A DNA stretch of 43,351 bases from CAZKCK01 sp964552325 (lineage in GTDB: Bacteria > Bacteroidota > Bacteroidia > Bacteroidales > TTA-H9). Positions within the stretch are counted from its first letter, which is position 1. Each line of letters begins with the position of its first letter. This document shows positions 8,970 to 18,368 of the stretch, one piece after another. The DNA lies in the NCBI GenBank assembly GCA_964552325.1, contig CAZKHA010000007.1, positions 1-43,351 on the forward strand, given 5' to 3'. The translations under genes and the position numbers were made by a program. Below the pieces are notes generated by a model, which searched no databases, was not told the origin of the DNA, and saw nothing but the letters and a program-made list of their open reading frames with translations.

Positions 8970-9659
8970 ATGACTGACTCCCCAAAAAAAATACTGATTG
9001 TTGACGACGAAGAGGATATTTGCGAAATATTGCAATTTAACCTTGAAGGCGAAGGCTTTGTAACAGAAATTGCTAATTCAGGCGAAGAAGCGCTTCAAAA
9101 AGACCTTAGCTCATTTTCGTTGATATTACTTGATGTGATGATGGGTCAACTATCGGGGTTTAAATTCGCTGAAAAAGTTCGCAAAGAGTTAAAAATAAGC
9201 ATTCCCATCATTTTTATTACAGCCAAAGCTTCTGAAAATGACTTGTTAACTGGTTTTAGTTTGGGTGGCGACGATTACATAAACAAACCCTTCAGCATTA
9301 AAGAGGTAATAGCCCGTGTGAGATCTTTGATAAAAAGAACGGCAGACCTGGCACCACCAACACCTGACAATCTTATTTTTGAAGACTTAGAACTGCATAT
9401 TGAAGGCAAAAAGCTACTCATAAACAAACAAGAGGTAGAACTCACAAAAAAAGAATACGAAATCCTATTCTTGCTATTATCCAACATTGGCCGCATCTTT
9501 AGTCGCGAAGACATATTATCGCGTGTGTGGAATGACGAAGTGATTGTAAATGACCGTACGGTAGATGTACACATTGCCCGTTTGCGCAAAAAAGCGGGGC
9601 CTTATGGCAATCACATAAAAAGCAAACCTGGCTATGGTTACAGTTTCAAACATGCTTAG
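8970..9659 (+). CDS. OmpR/PhoB-family response regulator
   Basis: The 229-residue product has a receiver domain (about 6-122) and a winged-helix DNA-binding domain (about 130-228). In the receiver I see the acidic pocket D12-D13, the phospho-acceptor D55 in LILLDVMM, T85 and the conserved K106 in INKPFS. The effector part has the OmpR-type pattern LTKKEYEILFLLL, then RTVDVHIARLRKK and KPGYGYSF. It is a cytoplasmic transcription factor that should be activated by the histidine kinase encoded 3 nt downstream. It looks PhoB-like, but no phosphate genes are near, so I leave the symbol blank. Confidence 0.95.
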   Translation: MTDSPKKILIVDDEEDICEILQFNLEGEGFVTEIANSGEEALQKDLSSFSLILLDVMMGQLSGFKFAEKVRKELKISIPIIFITAKASENDLLTGFSLGGDDYINKPFSIKEVIARVRSLIKRTADLAPPTPDNLIFEDLELHIEGKKLLINKQEVELTKKEYEILFLLLSNIGRIFSREDILSRVWNDEVIVNDRTVDVHIARLRKKAGPYGNHIKSKPGYGYSFKHA

Positions 9660-9662
9660 CCT

Positions 9663-11426
9663 ATGTTCAAACGATTGTCGTTCAGGCGAAAACTCCTAGT
9701 TTACCTATTCCCTGTTTTTGTTGTTTTTATCAGCATAACACTGCTGTTTCAGTATAATCGCGAAAAGAATTTCAGGAAAAAGGAGCTCGAAGTGTCGCTA
9801 TCAGATATTACAGCTATCACTCACAACTACCTTGAACAACAAGGCGCTTTTGTATCGAAACGGTATTCCATGATTGATTCGGTTGAAAAAATATTCCCGC
9901 GTAAAAACATCCGCATTAGCCTAATTGATTTGAAAGGCAAGGTTTTATACGACAACTACCTTAAAAATGTGGACGGCATGGAAAACCATCTTGATCGACC
10001 CGAAATTAAGCAAGCCAACTCGAATAGTTATGGCATTGATATCCGGAAATCGGCTTCAACTCATCAATCGTACTACTATTATGCTCATAAATTCCCAAAA
10101 TACTACATACGTACTGCATTGGTTTACAATGTTGAGATTGTAGATTTTTTGCGGGGGGAACGCTTTTTCATCTTCTTCAATGTATTGCTTACCATTGCCA
10201 TTTGGCTGGCACTTTTACTCGTAATCAACAAAATCAGCAACACCATTAGCAAGCTTAAATTATTTGCCAGCAGGCTAAAGAATAACGAAGAAGTTGATTT
10301 TAACATTGATTTCCCTAACGATGAGATTGGAGATATTAGCAAGCAAATTGTACAGATTTACGAACACCTCAAACTTGCTGAAAAACGCCTCATCGCTGAA
10401 AAAGAACGCCTGGCCATGCACTTGTTTTCGCTTAATGATGGGGTGGCTTTCTTTAACTCAGAACGAAAGAAAATATTGGCCAACAACCAATTTATCAAAC
10501 TATTAAACCATGCATCCGACAAGCCCATTGTATCGCCTGAGCAAATTTTTGGGTTAAGCGGCTTTGAATTCATTTCCGAATTCACACATGAGTCGCAACA
10601 CACTATCACAAACTTTACACCCGACCTTAAGCCCCAGATTGAATGCTTGGTGCATCGCAACGGCAGGTATATAAACACCCGTTGTATTGTGTTGAACGAT
10701 AAAAGTTTCGAGATTGTATTAACAGACATAACAAGCCTTGAAAAGCGGAAACGCCTTAAACAGCAAATCACTTCCAACATCTCGCACGAGCTAAAGACTC
10801 CCGTAACTTCTATAAAAGGATATTTAGAAACGTTGCAAAACAGCACCCTCGATCCAGAAAAACGGTACTACTTTGTTAGCAAGGCAATTGCACAGGTTGA
10901 ACGGCTAAACGAGCTTATTGCCGACCTTTCAAAACTCAACAAAATAGAGGAAGCACGCGATCTATACCCCTTCGAGCTAATAAACATTCATAATTTGGTT
11001 CAAGATGTGGCCGAAAACCTCCTGCCCTCGTCACCCGATCGTGAAATAACCGTCAACAATCAAATCAGCAGCGATTTACAGTTAAGAGGAAATTCCTCAC
11101 TTTTGTTTTCGGTTTTCTTGAACTTAATGGAAAATGCCATTAAATACGGTGGCGAGAATGTTTGCATCACCATTGCGCAATATCACCAAGACGAGAAGTT
11201 CTATCATTTTGTTTTTACGGATAATGGCCCAGGGATACCCGAGGGGCATTCACTTCGCATTTTCGAACGGTTCTACCGCATCGACGATGGCAGATCGAGA
11301 AAAACCGGCGGCACTGGCCTAGGTCTGGCCATTGTTAAAAACGCCATTCAACTGCATAATGGCGATATTTCAGTGAAGAACCGCCCCGAGGGTGGACTTG
11401 AGTTTTTGTTTACACTGGCCAAATAA
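9663..11426 (+). CDS. Membrane sensor histidine kinase, partner of the upstream response regulator
   Basis: A 587-residue kinase. Membrane segments lie at about 10-29 and 168-188 and flank an extracytoplasmic sensor of about 138 residues. A HAMP-like linker follows (about 190-240), then a PAS-like region (about 250-355). The HisKA domain carries the phospho-acceptor H375 in SNISHELKTP. The ATPase domain shows the N box (LMENAIKYGG), G1 (DNGPGIP), F box (FERFYRID) and G2 (GGTGLGLAIV). It begins 3 nt after the regulator stop, so the two are co-translated. The architecture is PhoR-like. The signal is unknown; the envelope-related genes upstream do not by themselves identify it. Confidence 0.94.
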   Translation: MFKRLSFRRKLLVYLFPVFVVFISITLLFQYNREKNFRKKELEVSLSDITAITHNYLEQQGAFVSKRYSMIDSVEKIFPRKNIRISLIDLKGKVLYDNYLKNVDGMENHLDRPEIKQANSNSYGIDIRKSASTHQSYYYYAHKFPKYYIRTALVYNVEIVDFLRGERFFIFFNVLLTIAIWLALLLVINKISNTISKLKLFASRLKNNEEVDFNIDFPNDEIGDISKQIVQIYEHLKLAEKRLIAEKERLAMHLFSLNDGVAFFNSERKKILANNQFIKLLNHASDKPIVSPEQIFGLSGFEFISEFTHESQHTITNFTPDLKPQIECLVHRNGRYINTRCIVLNDKSFEIVLTDITSLEKRKRLKQQITSNISHELKTPVTSIKGYLETLQNSTLDPEKRYYFVSKAIAQVERLNELIADLSKLNKIEEARDLYPFELINIHNLVQDVAENLLPSSPDREITVNNQISSDLQLRGNSSLLFSVFLNLMENAIKYGGENVCITIAQYHQDEKFYHFVFTDNGPGIPEGHSLRIFERFYRIDDGRSRKTGGTGLGLAIVKNAIQLHNGDISVKNRPEGGLEFLFTLAK

Positions 11427-11485
11427 ACACAAGGCATCTCACATCCTGCGCAAGTCTCCGCTCCCATTGCCCAACATTCCTCCCT

Positions 11486-11509
11486 AATTGCGGGCATGGC
11501 ATTGCAATT
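11486..11509. repeat. Short inverted repeat in the 261-nt convergent gap 11427-11687
   Basis: AATTGC and GCAATT are separated by 12 nt between the convergent kinase and reductase genes. It lacks a T-run, so it is a poor terminator candidate. I see nothing else supportable in this gap. Confidence 0.25.
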
Positions 11510-11687
11510 CAAGATCAAACCCGCCTGAAAGCAAGACACTACCGCCGTTAACAAAACAACATCAACCCCACTTTATATCAAGGCATTAGGAGACAAAACT
11601 TTGAATTTGATAACTTAAATACCTCCCTATCAAAAGTTTACAAACGTAATTACCGGTGTATAAAATCAAGCGAATTTCTATATGCGG

Positions 11688-12569
11688 TTAAGGTACATTG
11701 TGCCCAGTTGAGGCCGCCCAAAGCATAAACCATTGCTCACGCGTAAGCTTTAGGTCAAGGGCCTGGCAAGCACTTTTAATTCGGTCAATATTTCCGGTGC
11801 CTAAAATTGGGATAACATGTGCTGGATGCCGCATAATCCAAGCCAAAGCAATTTGATCGGGTTCAGCCCCGTTTAGCTCATTACGCAATTGTTGCATTAC
11901 GCCCCTTATGCAATCAGCTTGTTCTGAACCTTCGGTTAGCAAACGCCCACCGGCCAGGGGCGACCAGGCAAGTGGTGCAATCCGTAATTGCTGGCATTGG
12001 TCCAAAGTGCCATCATGGGCAGGCTGCATGTGTATCAACGAAAACTCAACTTGGTTGGTCGCTAACGGAAAATCGAGCCTGCTTTGCAGCAATTGAAACT
12101 GAAATGGCGTAAAATTTGACACCCCAAAATTCAACACCTTGCCCTGCTGCTTTAAGGTTTGGAAGGCATCGGCCACCTCATCGGCATCGAGCAAAGGATC
12201 GGGACGGTGGATAAGCAAAAGATCCAAATACTCCGTTTTTAAATTGATCAAGGATTGTTGAACCGATTCAAGGATGTGCGCTTTGCTGGTATCGTAATAA
12301 TTAAGCCGAATTCCCTCAAAGCGCTGATAAGGAAGTTTGATACCGCACTTGGTGATAAGCTTGAGTTTTGGCCGTAAGCCAGGTTCAAGGTTGAGGGCTT
12401 CGCCAAAAATGGATTCGCAGGTATAGCTACCGTAAATATCGGCATGATCGAAGGTATCGATGCCGAGCTCAAGGTTTTGATGAATAAAACGCAGCAGGTT
12501 TTGCTGCCTTAATTCCCAGGAGGCGAGCCGCCAGAGGCCGGTTATGAGTTTGGTTTTGTGTAAGTTCAT
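11688..12569 (-). CDS. Aldo/keto reductase (YdhF-like)
   Basis: A 293-residue TIM-barrel oxidoreductase using NADPH by family. The AKR catalytic tetrad is identifiable: D41 and Y46 in FDHADIYGSY, K74 in LITKCG and H121 in LLIHRPDPL. The cofactor-binding C-terminal half includes NFGVSNFTPFQ, the LAWSPLAGGRL segment and VIPILGTGNIDRI. The style resembles E. coli YdhF. The substrate cannot be inferred. It is a single gene convergent with the kinase and divergent from the toxin-antitoxin module. Confidence 0.92.
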   Translation of the reverse strand: MNLHKTKLITGLWRLASWELRQQNLLRFIHQNLELGIDTFDHADIYGSYTCESIFGEALNLEPGLRPKLKLITKCGIKLPYQRFEGIRLNYYDTSKAHILESVQQSLINLKTEYLDLLLIHRPDPLLDADEVADAFQTLKQQGKVLNFGVSNFTPFQFQLLQSRLDFPLATNQVEFSLIHMQPAHDGTLDQCQQLRIAPLAWSPLAGGRLLTEGSEQADCIRGVMQQLRNELNGAEPDQIALAWIMRHPAHVIPILGTGNIDRIKSACQALDLKLTREQWFMLWAASTGHNVP

Positions 12570-12606
12570 AATAAAACAAGAATTGTTGAATAGGAGCCTA
12601 ATGCTG

Positions 12607-12640
12607 CAAAAGTAGGTAATATTGGAAGATAGATCGCAAA
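12607..12640 (-). promoter_or_regulatory. Candidate promoter of the aldo/keto reductase
   Basis: Read on the minus strand this is TTTG (12640-12637), 22 nt, then TACTTTTG (12614-12607), about 38 nt before the ATG. The -7 box is a full TAnnTTTG match; the spacer is at the long end. The upstream TTTG lies inside a palindrome, GCAAATTTGC (12636-12645). Confidence 0.5.
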
Positions 12641-12768
12641 TTTGCTTCTGGGGGAAAGGTTGTAAACTTCTTGCCTTGAAACCATGCCGTGTAATGCGAA
12701 TGGTTTTTTAACTTGGATCAGAAATTTGTGCAATCAAGCTGTGGCGTTCTTTATCGGTACAAACAAAA

Positions 12769-12801
12769 TACACGTGTGATAGTAGATAATTTTACACGTA
12801 T
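12769..12801. repeat. Tandem operator-like repeats upstream of the toxin-antitoxin genes
   Basis: TACACGTGT (12769-12777) and TACACGTAT (12793-12801) are direct near-repeats 24 bp apart, start to start. The first contains the perfect palindrome ACACGTGT. The second overlaps the predicted -33 region. Ribbon-helix-helix antitoxins commonly bind tandem short sites like these, so autoregulation is a reasonable inference. Confidence 0.5.
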
Positions 12802-12822
12802 TGAATTTTATTTGTATCTTTG
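12791..12822 (+). promoter_or_regulatory. Candidate promoter of the toxin-antitoxin module
   Basis: TTTA (12791-12794), a 20-nt spacer and TATCTTTG (12815-12822) match the Bacteroidota promoter form with one -33 mismatch. Transcription would start near 12827, immediately before a small ATG at 12828. Confidence 0.55.
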
Positions 12823-12827
12823 TGCAT

Positions 12828-12860
12828 ATGAATTTGATTGACAAAACACTTTTGCCATGA
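12828..12860 (+). other. Possible 10-codon upstream ORF coupled to the antitoxin
   Basis: ATG at 12828 opens a frame reading MNLIDKTLLP, whose TGA (12858-12860) overlaps the antitoxin ATG (12857-12859) as ATGA. It starts 5 nt after the -7 box, so it could be leaderless. Chance cannot be excluded. Confidence 0.25.
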
Positions 12861-13105
12861 ATACTAAATTGACATTAACGATTGAGCAAACGATTATTGA
12901 AAAGGCAAAGAAATATGCCAATGATAAAGGGCGTAGTTTGTCTGACATTATCGAGAACTACCTTAAAGCCATAACAAAAGAAGATGCTGTTGAAAGCATC
13001 GACTTAACACCGATTGTAAAATCCTTAAAAGGTGCATTTAAAGCGCCAAAGGACTTTAATTACAAAAAAGAACTTTCCAAAAGACTTGCAGAAAAACATC
13101 TTTAG
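12857..13105 (+). CDS. DUF6364-type ribbon-helix-helix antitoxin
   Basis: An 82-residue protein. The N-terminal half (MNTKLTLTIEQTIIEKAKK, then GRSLSDIIENYLKAI) has the strand-helix-helix look of a MetJ/Arc-type ribbon-helix-helix DNA-binding domain. This layout is characteristic of DUF6364 antitoxins. The C-terminal half (about 50-82) is lysine-rich (KAPKDFNYKKELSKRLAEKHL) and would be the segment that embraces the toxin. It is followed after 3 nt by a PIN-domain gene, the usual antitoxin-first order. Operator-like repeats precede it. The stretch looks more AT-rich than the flanking genes, consistent with acquisition. Confidence 0.85.
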   Translation: MNTKLTLTIEQTIIEKAKKYANDKGRSLSDIIENYLKAITKEDAVESIDLTPIVKSLKGAFKAPKDFNYKKELSKRLAEKHL

Positions 13106-13108
13106 CTA

Positions 13109-13534
13109 ATGAAAAAGGTTCTTATTGACACTGACGTAATTTTAGACTTCTTTTTTGACAGGGAGCCGTATTCGGATGATGCTGCAAAAGTGTTGTCATT
13201 GTGTGAATCCAGAGAAATAGAAGGTTTCATTACCTCAGTTATACTCAGCAATGTTTACTATCTGTTAAGACAATGTTCATCCCACGAGAAAGTAATTGAA
13301 AAACTAAAGCAATTAATTTCGATTACTGACGTACTTATAACTGACAAGGATGCTATCCTACAAGCAATGAACTCAGATTTTAGGGATTTTGAAGATGCAT
13401 TACAAAACTATTCGGCAGAATTAAATGGACAAATTGATGTAATTATCACTAGAAACATTAAAGACTTTAAGCATAGCATGCTTGGAATAATGACTCCAGG
13501 GAATTACTTAAAGTCCATAATTGCTAACCACTAA
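13109..13534 (+). CDS. PIN-domain toxin (VapC-like ribonuclease)
   Basis: A 141-residue PIN-domain protein. The acidic metal-site residues are visible: D7 in VLIDTDVILD, D96 in DFEDAL, D110 in QIDVIITRNIKDF and D119 nearby. PIN toxins are Mg2+-dependent endoribonucleases, often cutting tRNA or rRNA, and are held inactive by the cognate antitoxin encoded immediately upstream. The full-length frame has no breaks, so the module appears intact. The target RNA is unknown. The gene ends 100 nt before the assembly gap. Confidence 0.88.
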   Translation: MKKVLIDTDVILDFFFDREPYSDDAAKVLSLCESREIEGFITSVILSNVYYLLRQCSSHEKVIEKLKQLISITDVLITDKDAILQAMNSDFRDFEDALQNYSAELNGQIDVIITRNIKDFKHSMLGIMTPGNYLKSIIANH

Positions 13535-13634
13535 TGTAACAAGCCTGCCCATCTAAAATAGCTAGTACTTTGATTTCTATATGTTTGCTTGGCTTCTAGA
13601 TACATATTGTTCATGTTTACAGCCCAGTCAAAAT

Positions 13635-13734
13635 NNNNNNNNNNNNNNNNNNNNNNNNNNNNNNNNNNNNNNNNNNNNNNNNNNNNNNNNNNNNNNNNNN
13701 NNNNNNNNNNNNNNNNNNNNNNNNNNNNNNNNNN
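13635..13734. other. Assembly gap (100 N)
   Basis: A run of exactly 100 N, the conventional size for a gap of unknown length. It removes the last codons of gcvP. The 100 bases left of it (13535-13634) hold no gcvP ending, so the real gap contains at least that end and may hold more. Confidence 0.98.
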
Positions 13735-16586
13735 GTACAAACCAGGTTGCGATCACCAAAAGCGTCATCAACACGTGTTACGGGTGGCCAGTACTTATCC
13801 ACATCGCTCCAGGGCATGGGGAAGGCAGCTTGTTGCCTGGTGTAGGGTAGTGTCCATTCGTCGGCAGTTACCATTTTGGCTGTATGCGGCGCATTCTTAA
13901 TGATGTTGGCATCTTTTGAAGCCTTGCCTTCTTCAATATCGGCAATCTCTTTACGTATGGCTATCATGGCATCTACCAAGCGGTTGAGTTCGGCAAAAGG
14001 CTCGCTTTCGGTAGGTTCAACCATCAAGGTACCATGCACCGGGAAAGCCACAGTTGGGGCGTGGAATCCATAGTCCATCATACGTTTGGCAATGTCGATA
14101 ACCTGCACACCTGCCGAGAGATGGAACTTATTACAGTCCAAAATCATTTCGTGGGCCACATGACCATTAGCGCCGGTATAAAGGATTTTATAATGATCTT
14201 TAAGCCTTTCTTTTAAATAATTGGCGTTTAAGATGGCATATTTTGTAGCTTCCGTTAATCCTTCGCCGCCCATCAATTTTACATAGGCATACGAAATGGT
14301 AAGAACCAAAGCACTCCCGAATGGAGCCGCTGAAACGGCATAAATCCCTTTTTCGCCACCTGTTTTCACCAGTGGGTGACTCGGCAAAAAGGGAACCAAA
14401 TGAGCTGCCACACCAATGGGGCCAACACCGGGACCACCGCCGCCATGTGGGATGGCAAAGGTTTTATGAAGGTTTAAGTGGCACACATCGGCACCAATAT
14501 ACCCCGGACTGGTTAGGCCCACCTGTGCATTCATGTTGGCACCATCCATATAAACCTGCCCGCCATTTTGGTGAATGATATCAATTACTTCGAGTATGCC
14601 TTCCTCAAAAACACCGTGTGTGGATGGGTAGGTAACCATCAGAGCAGCTAGTTTATCGCGGTGCAACTCGGCTTTTTCCTTTAAATCAGCCAAATCGATA
14701 TTTCCGTCGGCATCGCATTTGGTAACCACCACTTCCATTCCGGCCATATGAGCCGAGGCTGGATTGGTTCCATGAGCCGAGGAAGGAATCAAACAAATGG
14801 TACGTTGGGCATCGCCGCGGCTTAAATGGTACTCGCGGATGACCATCAAGCCAGCATACTCGCCGGCAGCACCACTGTTGGGCTGGAACGACATAGCTGC
14901 AAAGCCGGTTATCTCGCTAAACATCTTGTTCATTTCCTCAATCATATACTGGTAGCCCAGGGCTTGGTCAAGAGGGATAAAAGGATGAAGCGCGTTAAAC
15001 TCAGGCCAACTCATCGCAAAGAGTTCGGCGGCACCATTCAACTTCATGGTGCAAGAGCCTAATGGAATCATTGACCGTGTTAGCGAAAGGTCTTTAACTT
15101 CCAGCATCTTGATATACCGCATCATCTCGGTTTCAGAGTGATAGGTATTGAAAACGGGATGGGTAAGATATGCTGAAGCACGGTCGAAGCTGGGGTCAAA
15201 AGTCCTGATAAGCACGCAAACAGCAGGTTCGCAAACAAACTCGCTCCATGATTTTCCGGCAGCCTTGGCAAGGATGCAAACGATGAGGTTTACATCGGCT
15301 AATTCAGACGTCTCATCCAGGCTGATGCCGAGGGTTGTTTGGTCAATATAGCGGAAATTGAGTTTGTTTTCGAGCGCTAAATTGCGGATTGTTTCAATTT
15401 CGGTGCCTTCGGGAACTTGAATCCTAAGGGTGTCAAAGTAATTATTGTTGAGTTGTTTATAGCCATACTTACCAACTTCTTGGGCTAAAACTCCTGTTAA
15501 AATATTGATATGTCGGGCAATTTCGCGCAGACCATGAGGACCGTGATAAATGGCGTACATACCTGCCATGGTTGCCAAAAGGGCTTGTGCTGTACAAATA
15601 TTGGAGGTAGCTTTTTCGCGTTTGATATGTTGTTCGCTGGTTTGCAAGGCCATACGCAGGGCACGGTTGCCTTGTGCGTCAACCGAAACACCAATAATAC
15701 GACCGGGCATGGCACGCTTAAACTCGTCTTTGGCAGCTAAAAAGGCAGCATGTGGGCCACCATAACCCATTGGAATACCGAAACGTTGGGTTGTACCGAC
15801 TACTATATCGGCTCCCCATTCGCCCGGAGGAGTTAATAAAGTGAGGCTAAGGATATCAGTCGCTACGGCTACCATGCCTTCAGCCTTGTGCATGCGTTCA
15901 GCAAAATCGCTATAGTCGTTTATTTGGCCAAATTGATCGGGATATTGAACCAAGCCCCCAAAATAGGTTTCATCAAATTGCGCATCACAGGCACAGCCAA
16001 TCACAAGGTCGATACCGAGTGGGATGGCCCTGGTTTTCAATACATCAATTGTTTGAGGGAACAAGCGTTGCGAAACAAAAAACTTGTTGGCATTTCGCTT
16101 TACCAGTTGGCGCGAGCGGGAGTTGTAGGCCATAATCATGGCTTCGCTGGCGGCAGTGCCTTCGTCGAGCAGCGAGCAGTTGGAGATAGGCAAACCCGTA
16201 AGATCGCTTACCATGGTTTGGAAATTGAGCAATGCTTCGAGGCGCCCTTGTGAAATCTCGGCCTGGTAAGGGGTATAGGAAGTGTACCAACCTGGGTTCT
16301 CGAGAATATTGCGCAAAACAACCCCTGGCGTAATGGTATTGTAATAGCCCATCCCGATAAAGGTTTTAAACAGCTTGTTCTTTTGGCCTAATTCCTTAAG
16401 GTGTGTTAAAAACTGATACTCATTTAGCCCTTTCGGTAGGTTTAACTTGTCCTTGAGCCGAATTCGTTCCGGAACGGTTTCATCTATAAGCTGGTCAACG
16501 GTTTTAACCCCAATAGTCTCCAGCATTTTCTCTACTTCGGCACCACGAGGGCCATTATGTCTTTTAATAAAATTGTTGGTTATCAT
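13735..16586 (-). CDS. gcvP: Glycine dehydrogenase (decarboxylating), P-protein; 3' end lost in gap
   Basis: About 950 residues are readable from ATG 16586 to the edge of the N gap. This is the single-chain P-protein of the glycine cleavage system. It decarboxylates glycine with PLP and transfers aminomethyl to the lipoyl H-protein (GcvH). The N-terminal half has RHNGPRGAEV and GVVLRNILENPGWYTSYTPY. The C-terminal half has IPLGSCTMKLN and the PLP-lysine region HLNLHKTFAIPHGGGGPGVG, with K708 as the Schiff-base lysine. The visible end, VDDAFGDRNLVC, lies about a dozen residues before the usual C-terminus, so only a short tail and the stop are missing. Residues read across the N block are artefacts. 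GcvH and GcvT are not in the window. Confidence 0.96.
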
Positions 16587-16647
16587 TTGTTATTACTTTA
16601 GTAACAGAGGATTAGGTTGTGGTATGATGGATTCTTAAAAACAAGAG

Positions 16648-16677
16648 CAAAGGTATGAATCTTATCAGTACAACAAA
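16648..16677 (-). promoter_or_regulatory. Candidate gcvP promoter
   Basis: Read on the minus strand: TTTG (16677-16674), an 18-nt spacer and TACCTTTG (16655-16648), about 62 nt upstream of the gcvP ATG. Both elements match the Bacteroidota consensus. I see no glycine-riboswitch-like structure in the leader. Confidence 0.6.
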
Positions 16678-16865
16678 TAAGGGATTCAGCCAAAAAACAA
16701 ATCATGCAGCTATGCTTACAGGGCTAACCTTGTTCATTTGCGCACATCGATTGTACGCTTATAGCTGATTATAAGTCTCCTAAAAACTGTTAACCAATTG
16801 GCTTTGTGTTATTTTTATTGTTAGCACAATTCTTGGTAATTTAGCCACCGCTAAATGTATCAAAT

Positions 16866-18347
16866 ATGTATAAATGGCTTATTTCGCATAGATGGAAAGA
16901 ATCGCTCCGATCATCCATCTGGCAAAAAAACGTAATCATCAACATCTTCCTTGGCTTGTTCATTGTGTATATGTTGTTGGTTTTTGTGCTGCTAGGTGGT
17001 GCAATGAAAGAAATCATATCCGGATCGTTTGATGTGGAAGGTTCGTGGATAATTGAAAAGTTTAACGGGCTCTTACTGTATTACATCATTTTTGACCTGG
17101 TTATCAGGTTTTTTGTACAAAAAATCCCGATTTTAGCTGCTCGGCCTTATCTGCACCTGCCCATTTCCAAAAACAAACTGATTCATTTCTTGCTGCAGCG
17201 CACCATCCTTTCGATGATGAATTTTTTCCCGGTGCTCTTGTTCCTGCCCTTTTTCATCCGGATGTTGGGCGACTTCCCCAATCACGCTGCCTTACCTTGG
17301 CTCCTCACTATTGCATCTTTGGTGTTTTTCAACAACTTCCTTACGTTTTACATCAAAAAACAGCTTACCGATAAAGGTTGGGTAGTGTTGATTATTGCCT
17401 TGGGTGTTGCTGGCATCGCTTTCCTCGACCATTTTGGGATACTTCCGTTGATGAAACTTTCGGAGCTCATTTTCAACATAGTTTTAACTCATCCTCTCTC
17501 ATGCTTGGCATTTATGGCTTTGCCACTTATTATTTACAAGATAAATTTCGACAGCATTGCTAGGCGGCTTTACCTCGAAGAGATTGACAAAGGCAAAAAA
17601 GAAGTGGACACCAACACCAAAGTCAATTATTTTAAACGTTTTGGAACTATAGGAGAGCTGGTGGTAATTGAACTCAAGCTTATGTTGCGCAATAAACGAA
17701 CCCGCTCAACAATAATTCTTGCCCCTTTCTTGCTTTTGTACGGCTTCTTTTTTTACCCCAACCCCATGTACCAAAGCGTGTATGGTTGGCTCATTTTTGC
17801 TGGCTTATTTGTTACGGGAGGGTTTATGATAAGTTATGGGCAATTCCTAGTAGCTTGGGAAAGCAGCTATTTTGACACCATCCTTACCAAAAACATTGAT
17901 TTTGACCGGTATTTTCGGGCAAAGTATTACATTTTGGTCATCCCAACCATCGCAGCATTTGTTCTTTCTACCCCATACATTTTCTTTGGCACGCACATTT
18001 TCTACATTAATATCGCTGCATTCCTCTTCAACATTGGCGTAAATGTACACATTTACATGTTCTTTTCGGCTTTCAACCAAAAGCGTATCAATTTGGCGGG
18101 TAGCGCTATGTTCAACTACCAAGGCGTTGGAGCCAAACAATTCCTTGTTGCTGTGCCTGTAATGCTGGTTCCTGTTCTAGTATATAACTTGGTAGCATTT
18201 TTTGCTGGGCAAATCTGGGGCATTGTGGCCGTGGGTTCTATTGGTTTACTTGGTGTTGCCCTTACCAACGTGATTCTAAAAGCAACCAAAAATTTCTTTT
18301 TAACCCGCAAATATCAAATTGCCGAAGGATATAGGCAAGATTACTAA
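16866..18347 (+). CDS. DUF5687 family multi-span membrane protein, likely ABC transporter permease
   Basis: A 493-residue polytopic protein with about ten hydrophobic segments. Examples are NIFLGLFIVYMLLVFVLLGG (about 27-46), the VVLIIALGVAGIAFL region (about 173) and LVAVPVMLVPVLVYNLVAFF near 430. Its N-terminus (HRWKESLRSSIWQKN) and the RPYLHLPISKNKLIHFLLQR segment look like the Bacteroidota DUF5687 family. The gene is followed after 21 nt by an ABC ATPase, and members of this family are regularly the membrane partner of such an ATPase. An exporter role is inferred; the substrate is unknown. Confidence 0.85.
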   Translation: MYKWLISHRWKESLRSSIWQKNVIINIFLGLFIVYMLLVFVLLGGAMKEIISGSFDVEGSWIIEKFNGLLLYYIIFDLVIRFFVQKIPILAARPYLHLPISKNKLIHFLLQRTILSMMNFFPVLLFLPFFIRMLGDFPNHAALPWLLTIASLVFFNNFLTFYIKKQLTDKGWVVLIIALGVAGIAFLDHFGILPLMKLSELIFNIVLTHPLSCLAFMALPLIIYKINFDSIARRLYLEEIDKGKKEVDTNTKVNYFKRFGTIGELVVIELKLMLRNKRTRSTIILAPFLLLYGFFFYPNPMYQSVYGWLIFAGLFVTGGFMISYGQFLVAWESSYFDTILTKNIDFDRYFRAKYYILVIPTIAAFVLSTPYIFFGTHIFYINIAAFLFNIGVNVHIYMFFSAFNQKRINLAGSAMFNYQGVGAKQFLVAVPVMLVPVLVYNLVAFFAGQIWGIVAVGSIGLLGVALTNVILKATKNFFLTRKYQIAEGYRQDY

Positions 18348-18368
18348 CTCAAAGAAAATTAGAATTAT

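Noticed and set aside
8970..11426. Assigning the two-component pair as PhoB/PhoR
   Set aside because: Architecture fits, but no phosphate transport or phosphatase genes are adjacent and OmpR-type pairs look alike.
13617..13734. Extension of gcvP through the N block to ILTGL
   Set aside because: The residues left of the N run come from whatever flanks the gap and do not match a P-protein C-terminus.
16587..16865. A possible glycine riboswitch before gcvP
   Set aside because: The leader between the predicted promoter and the ATG is only about 60 nt and shows no tandem aptamer-like structure.
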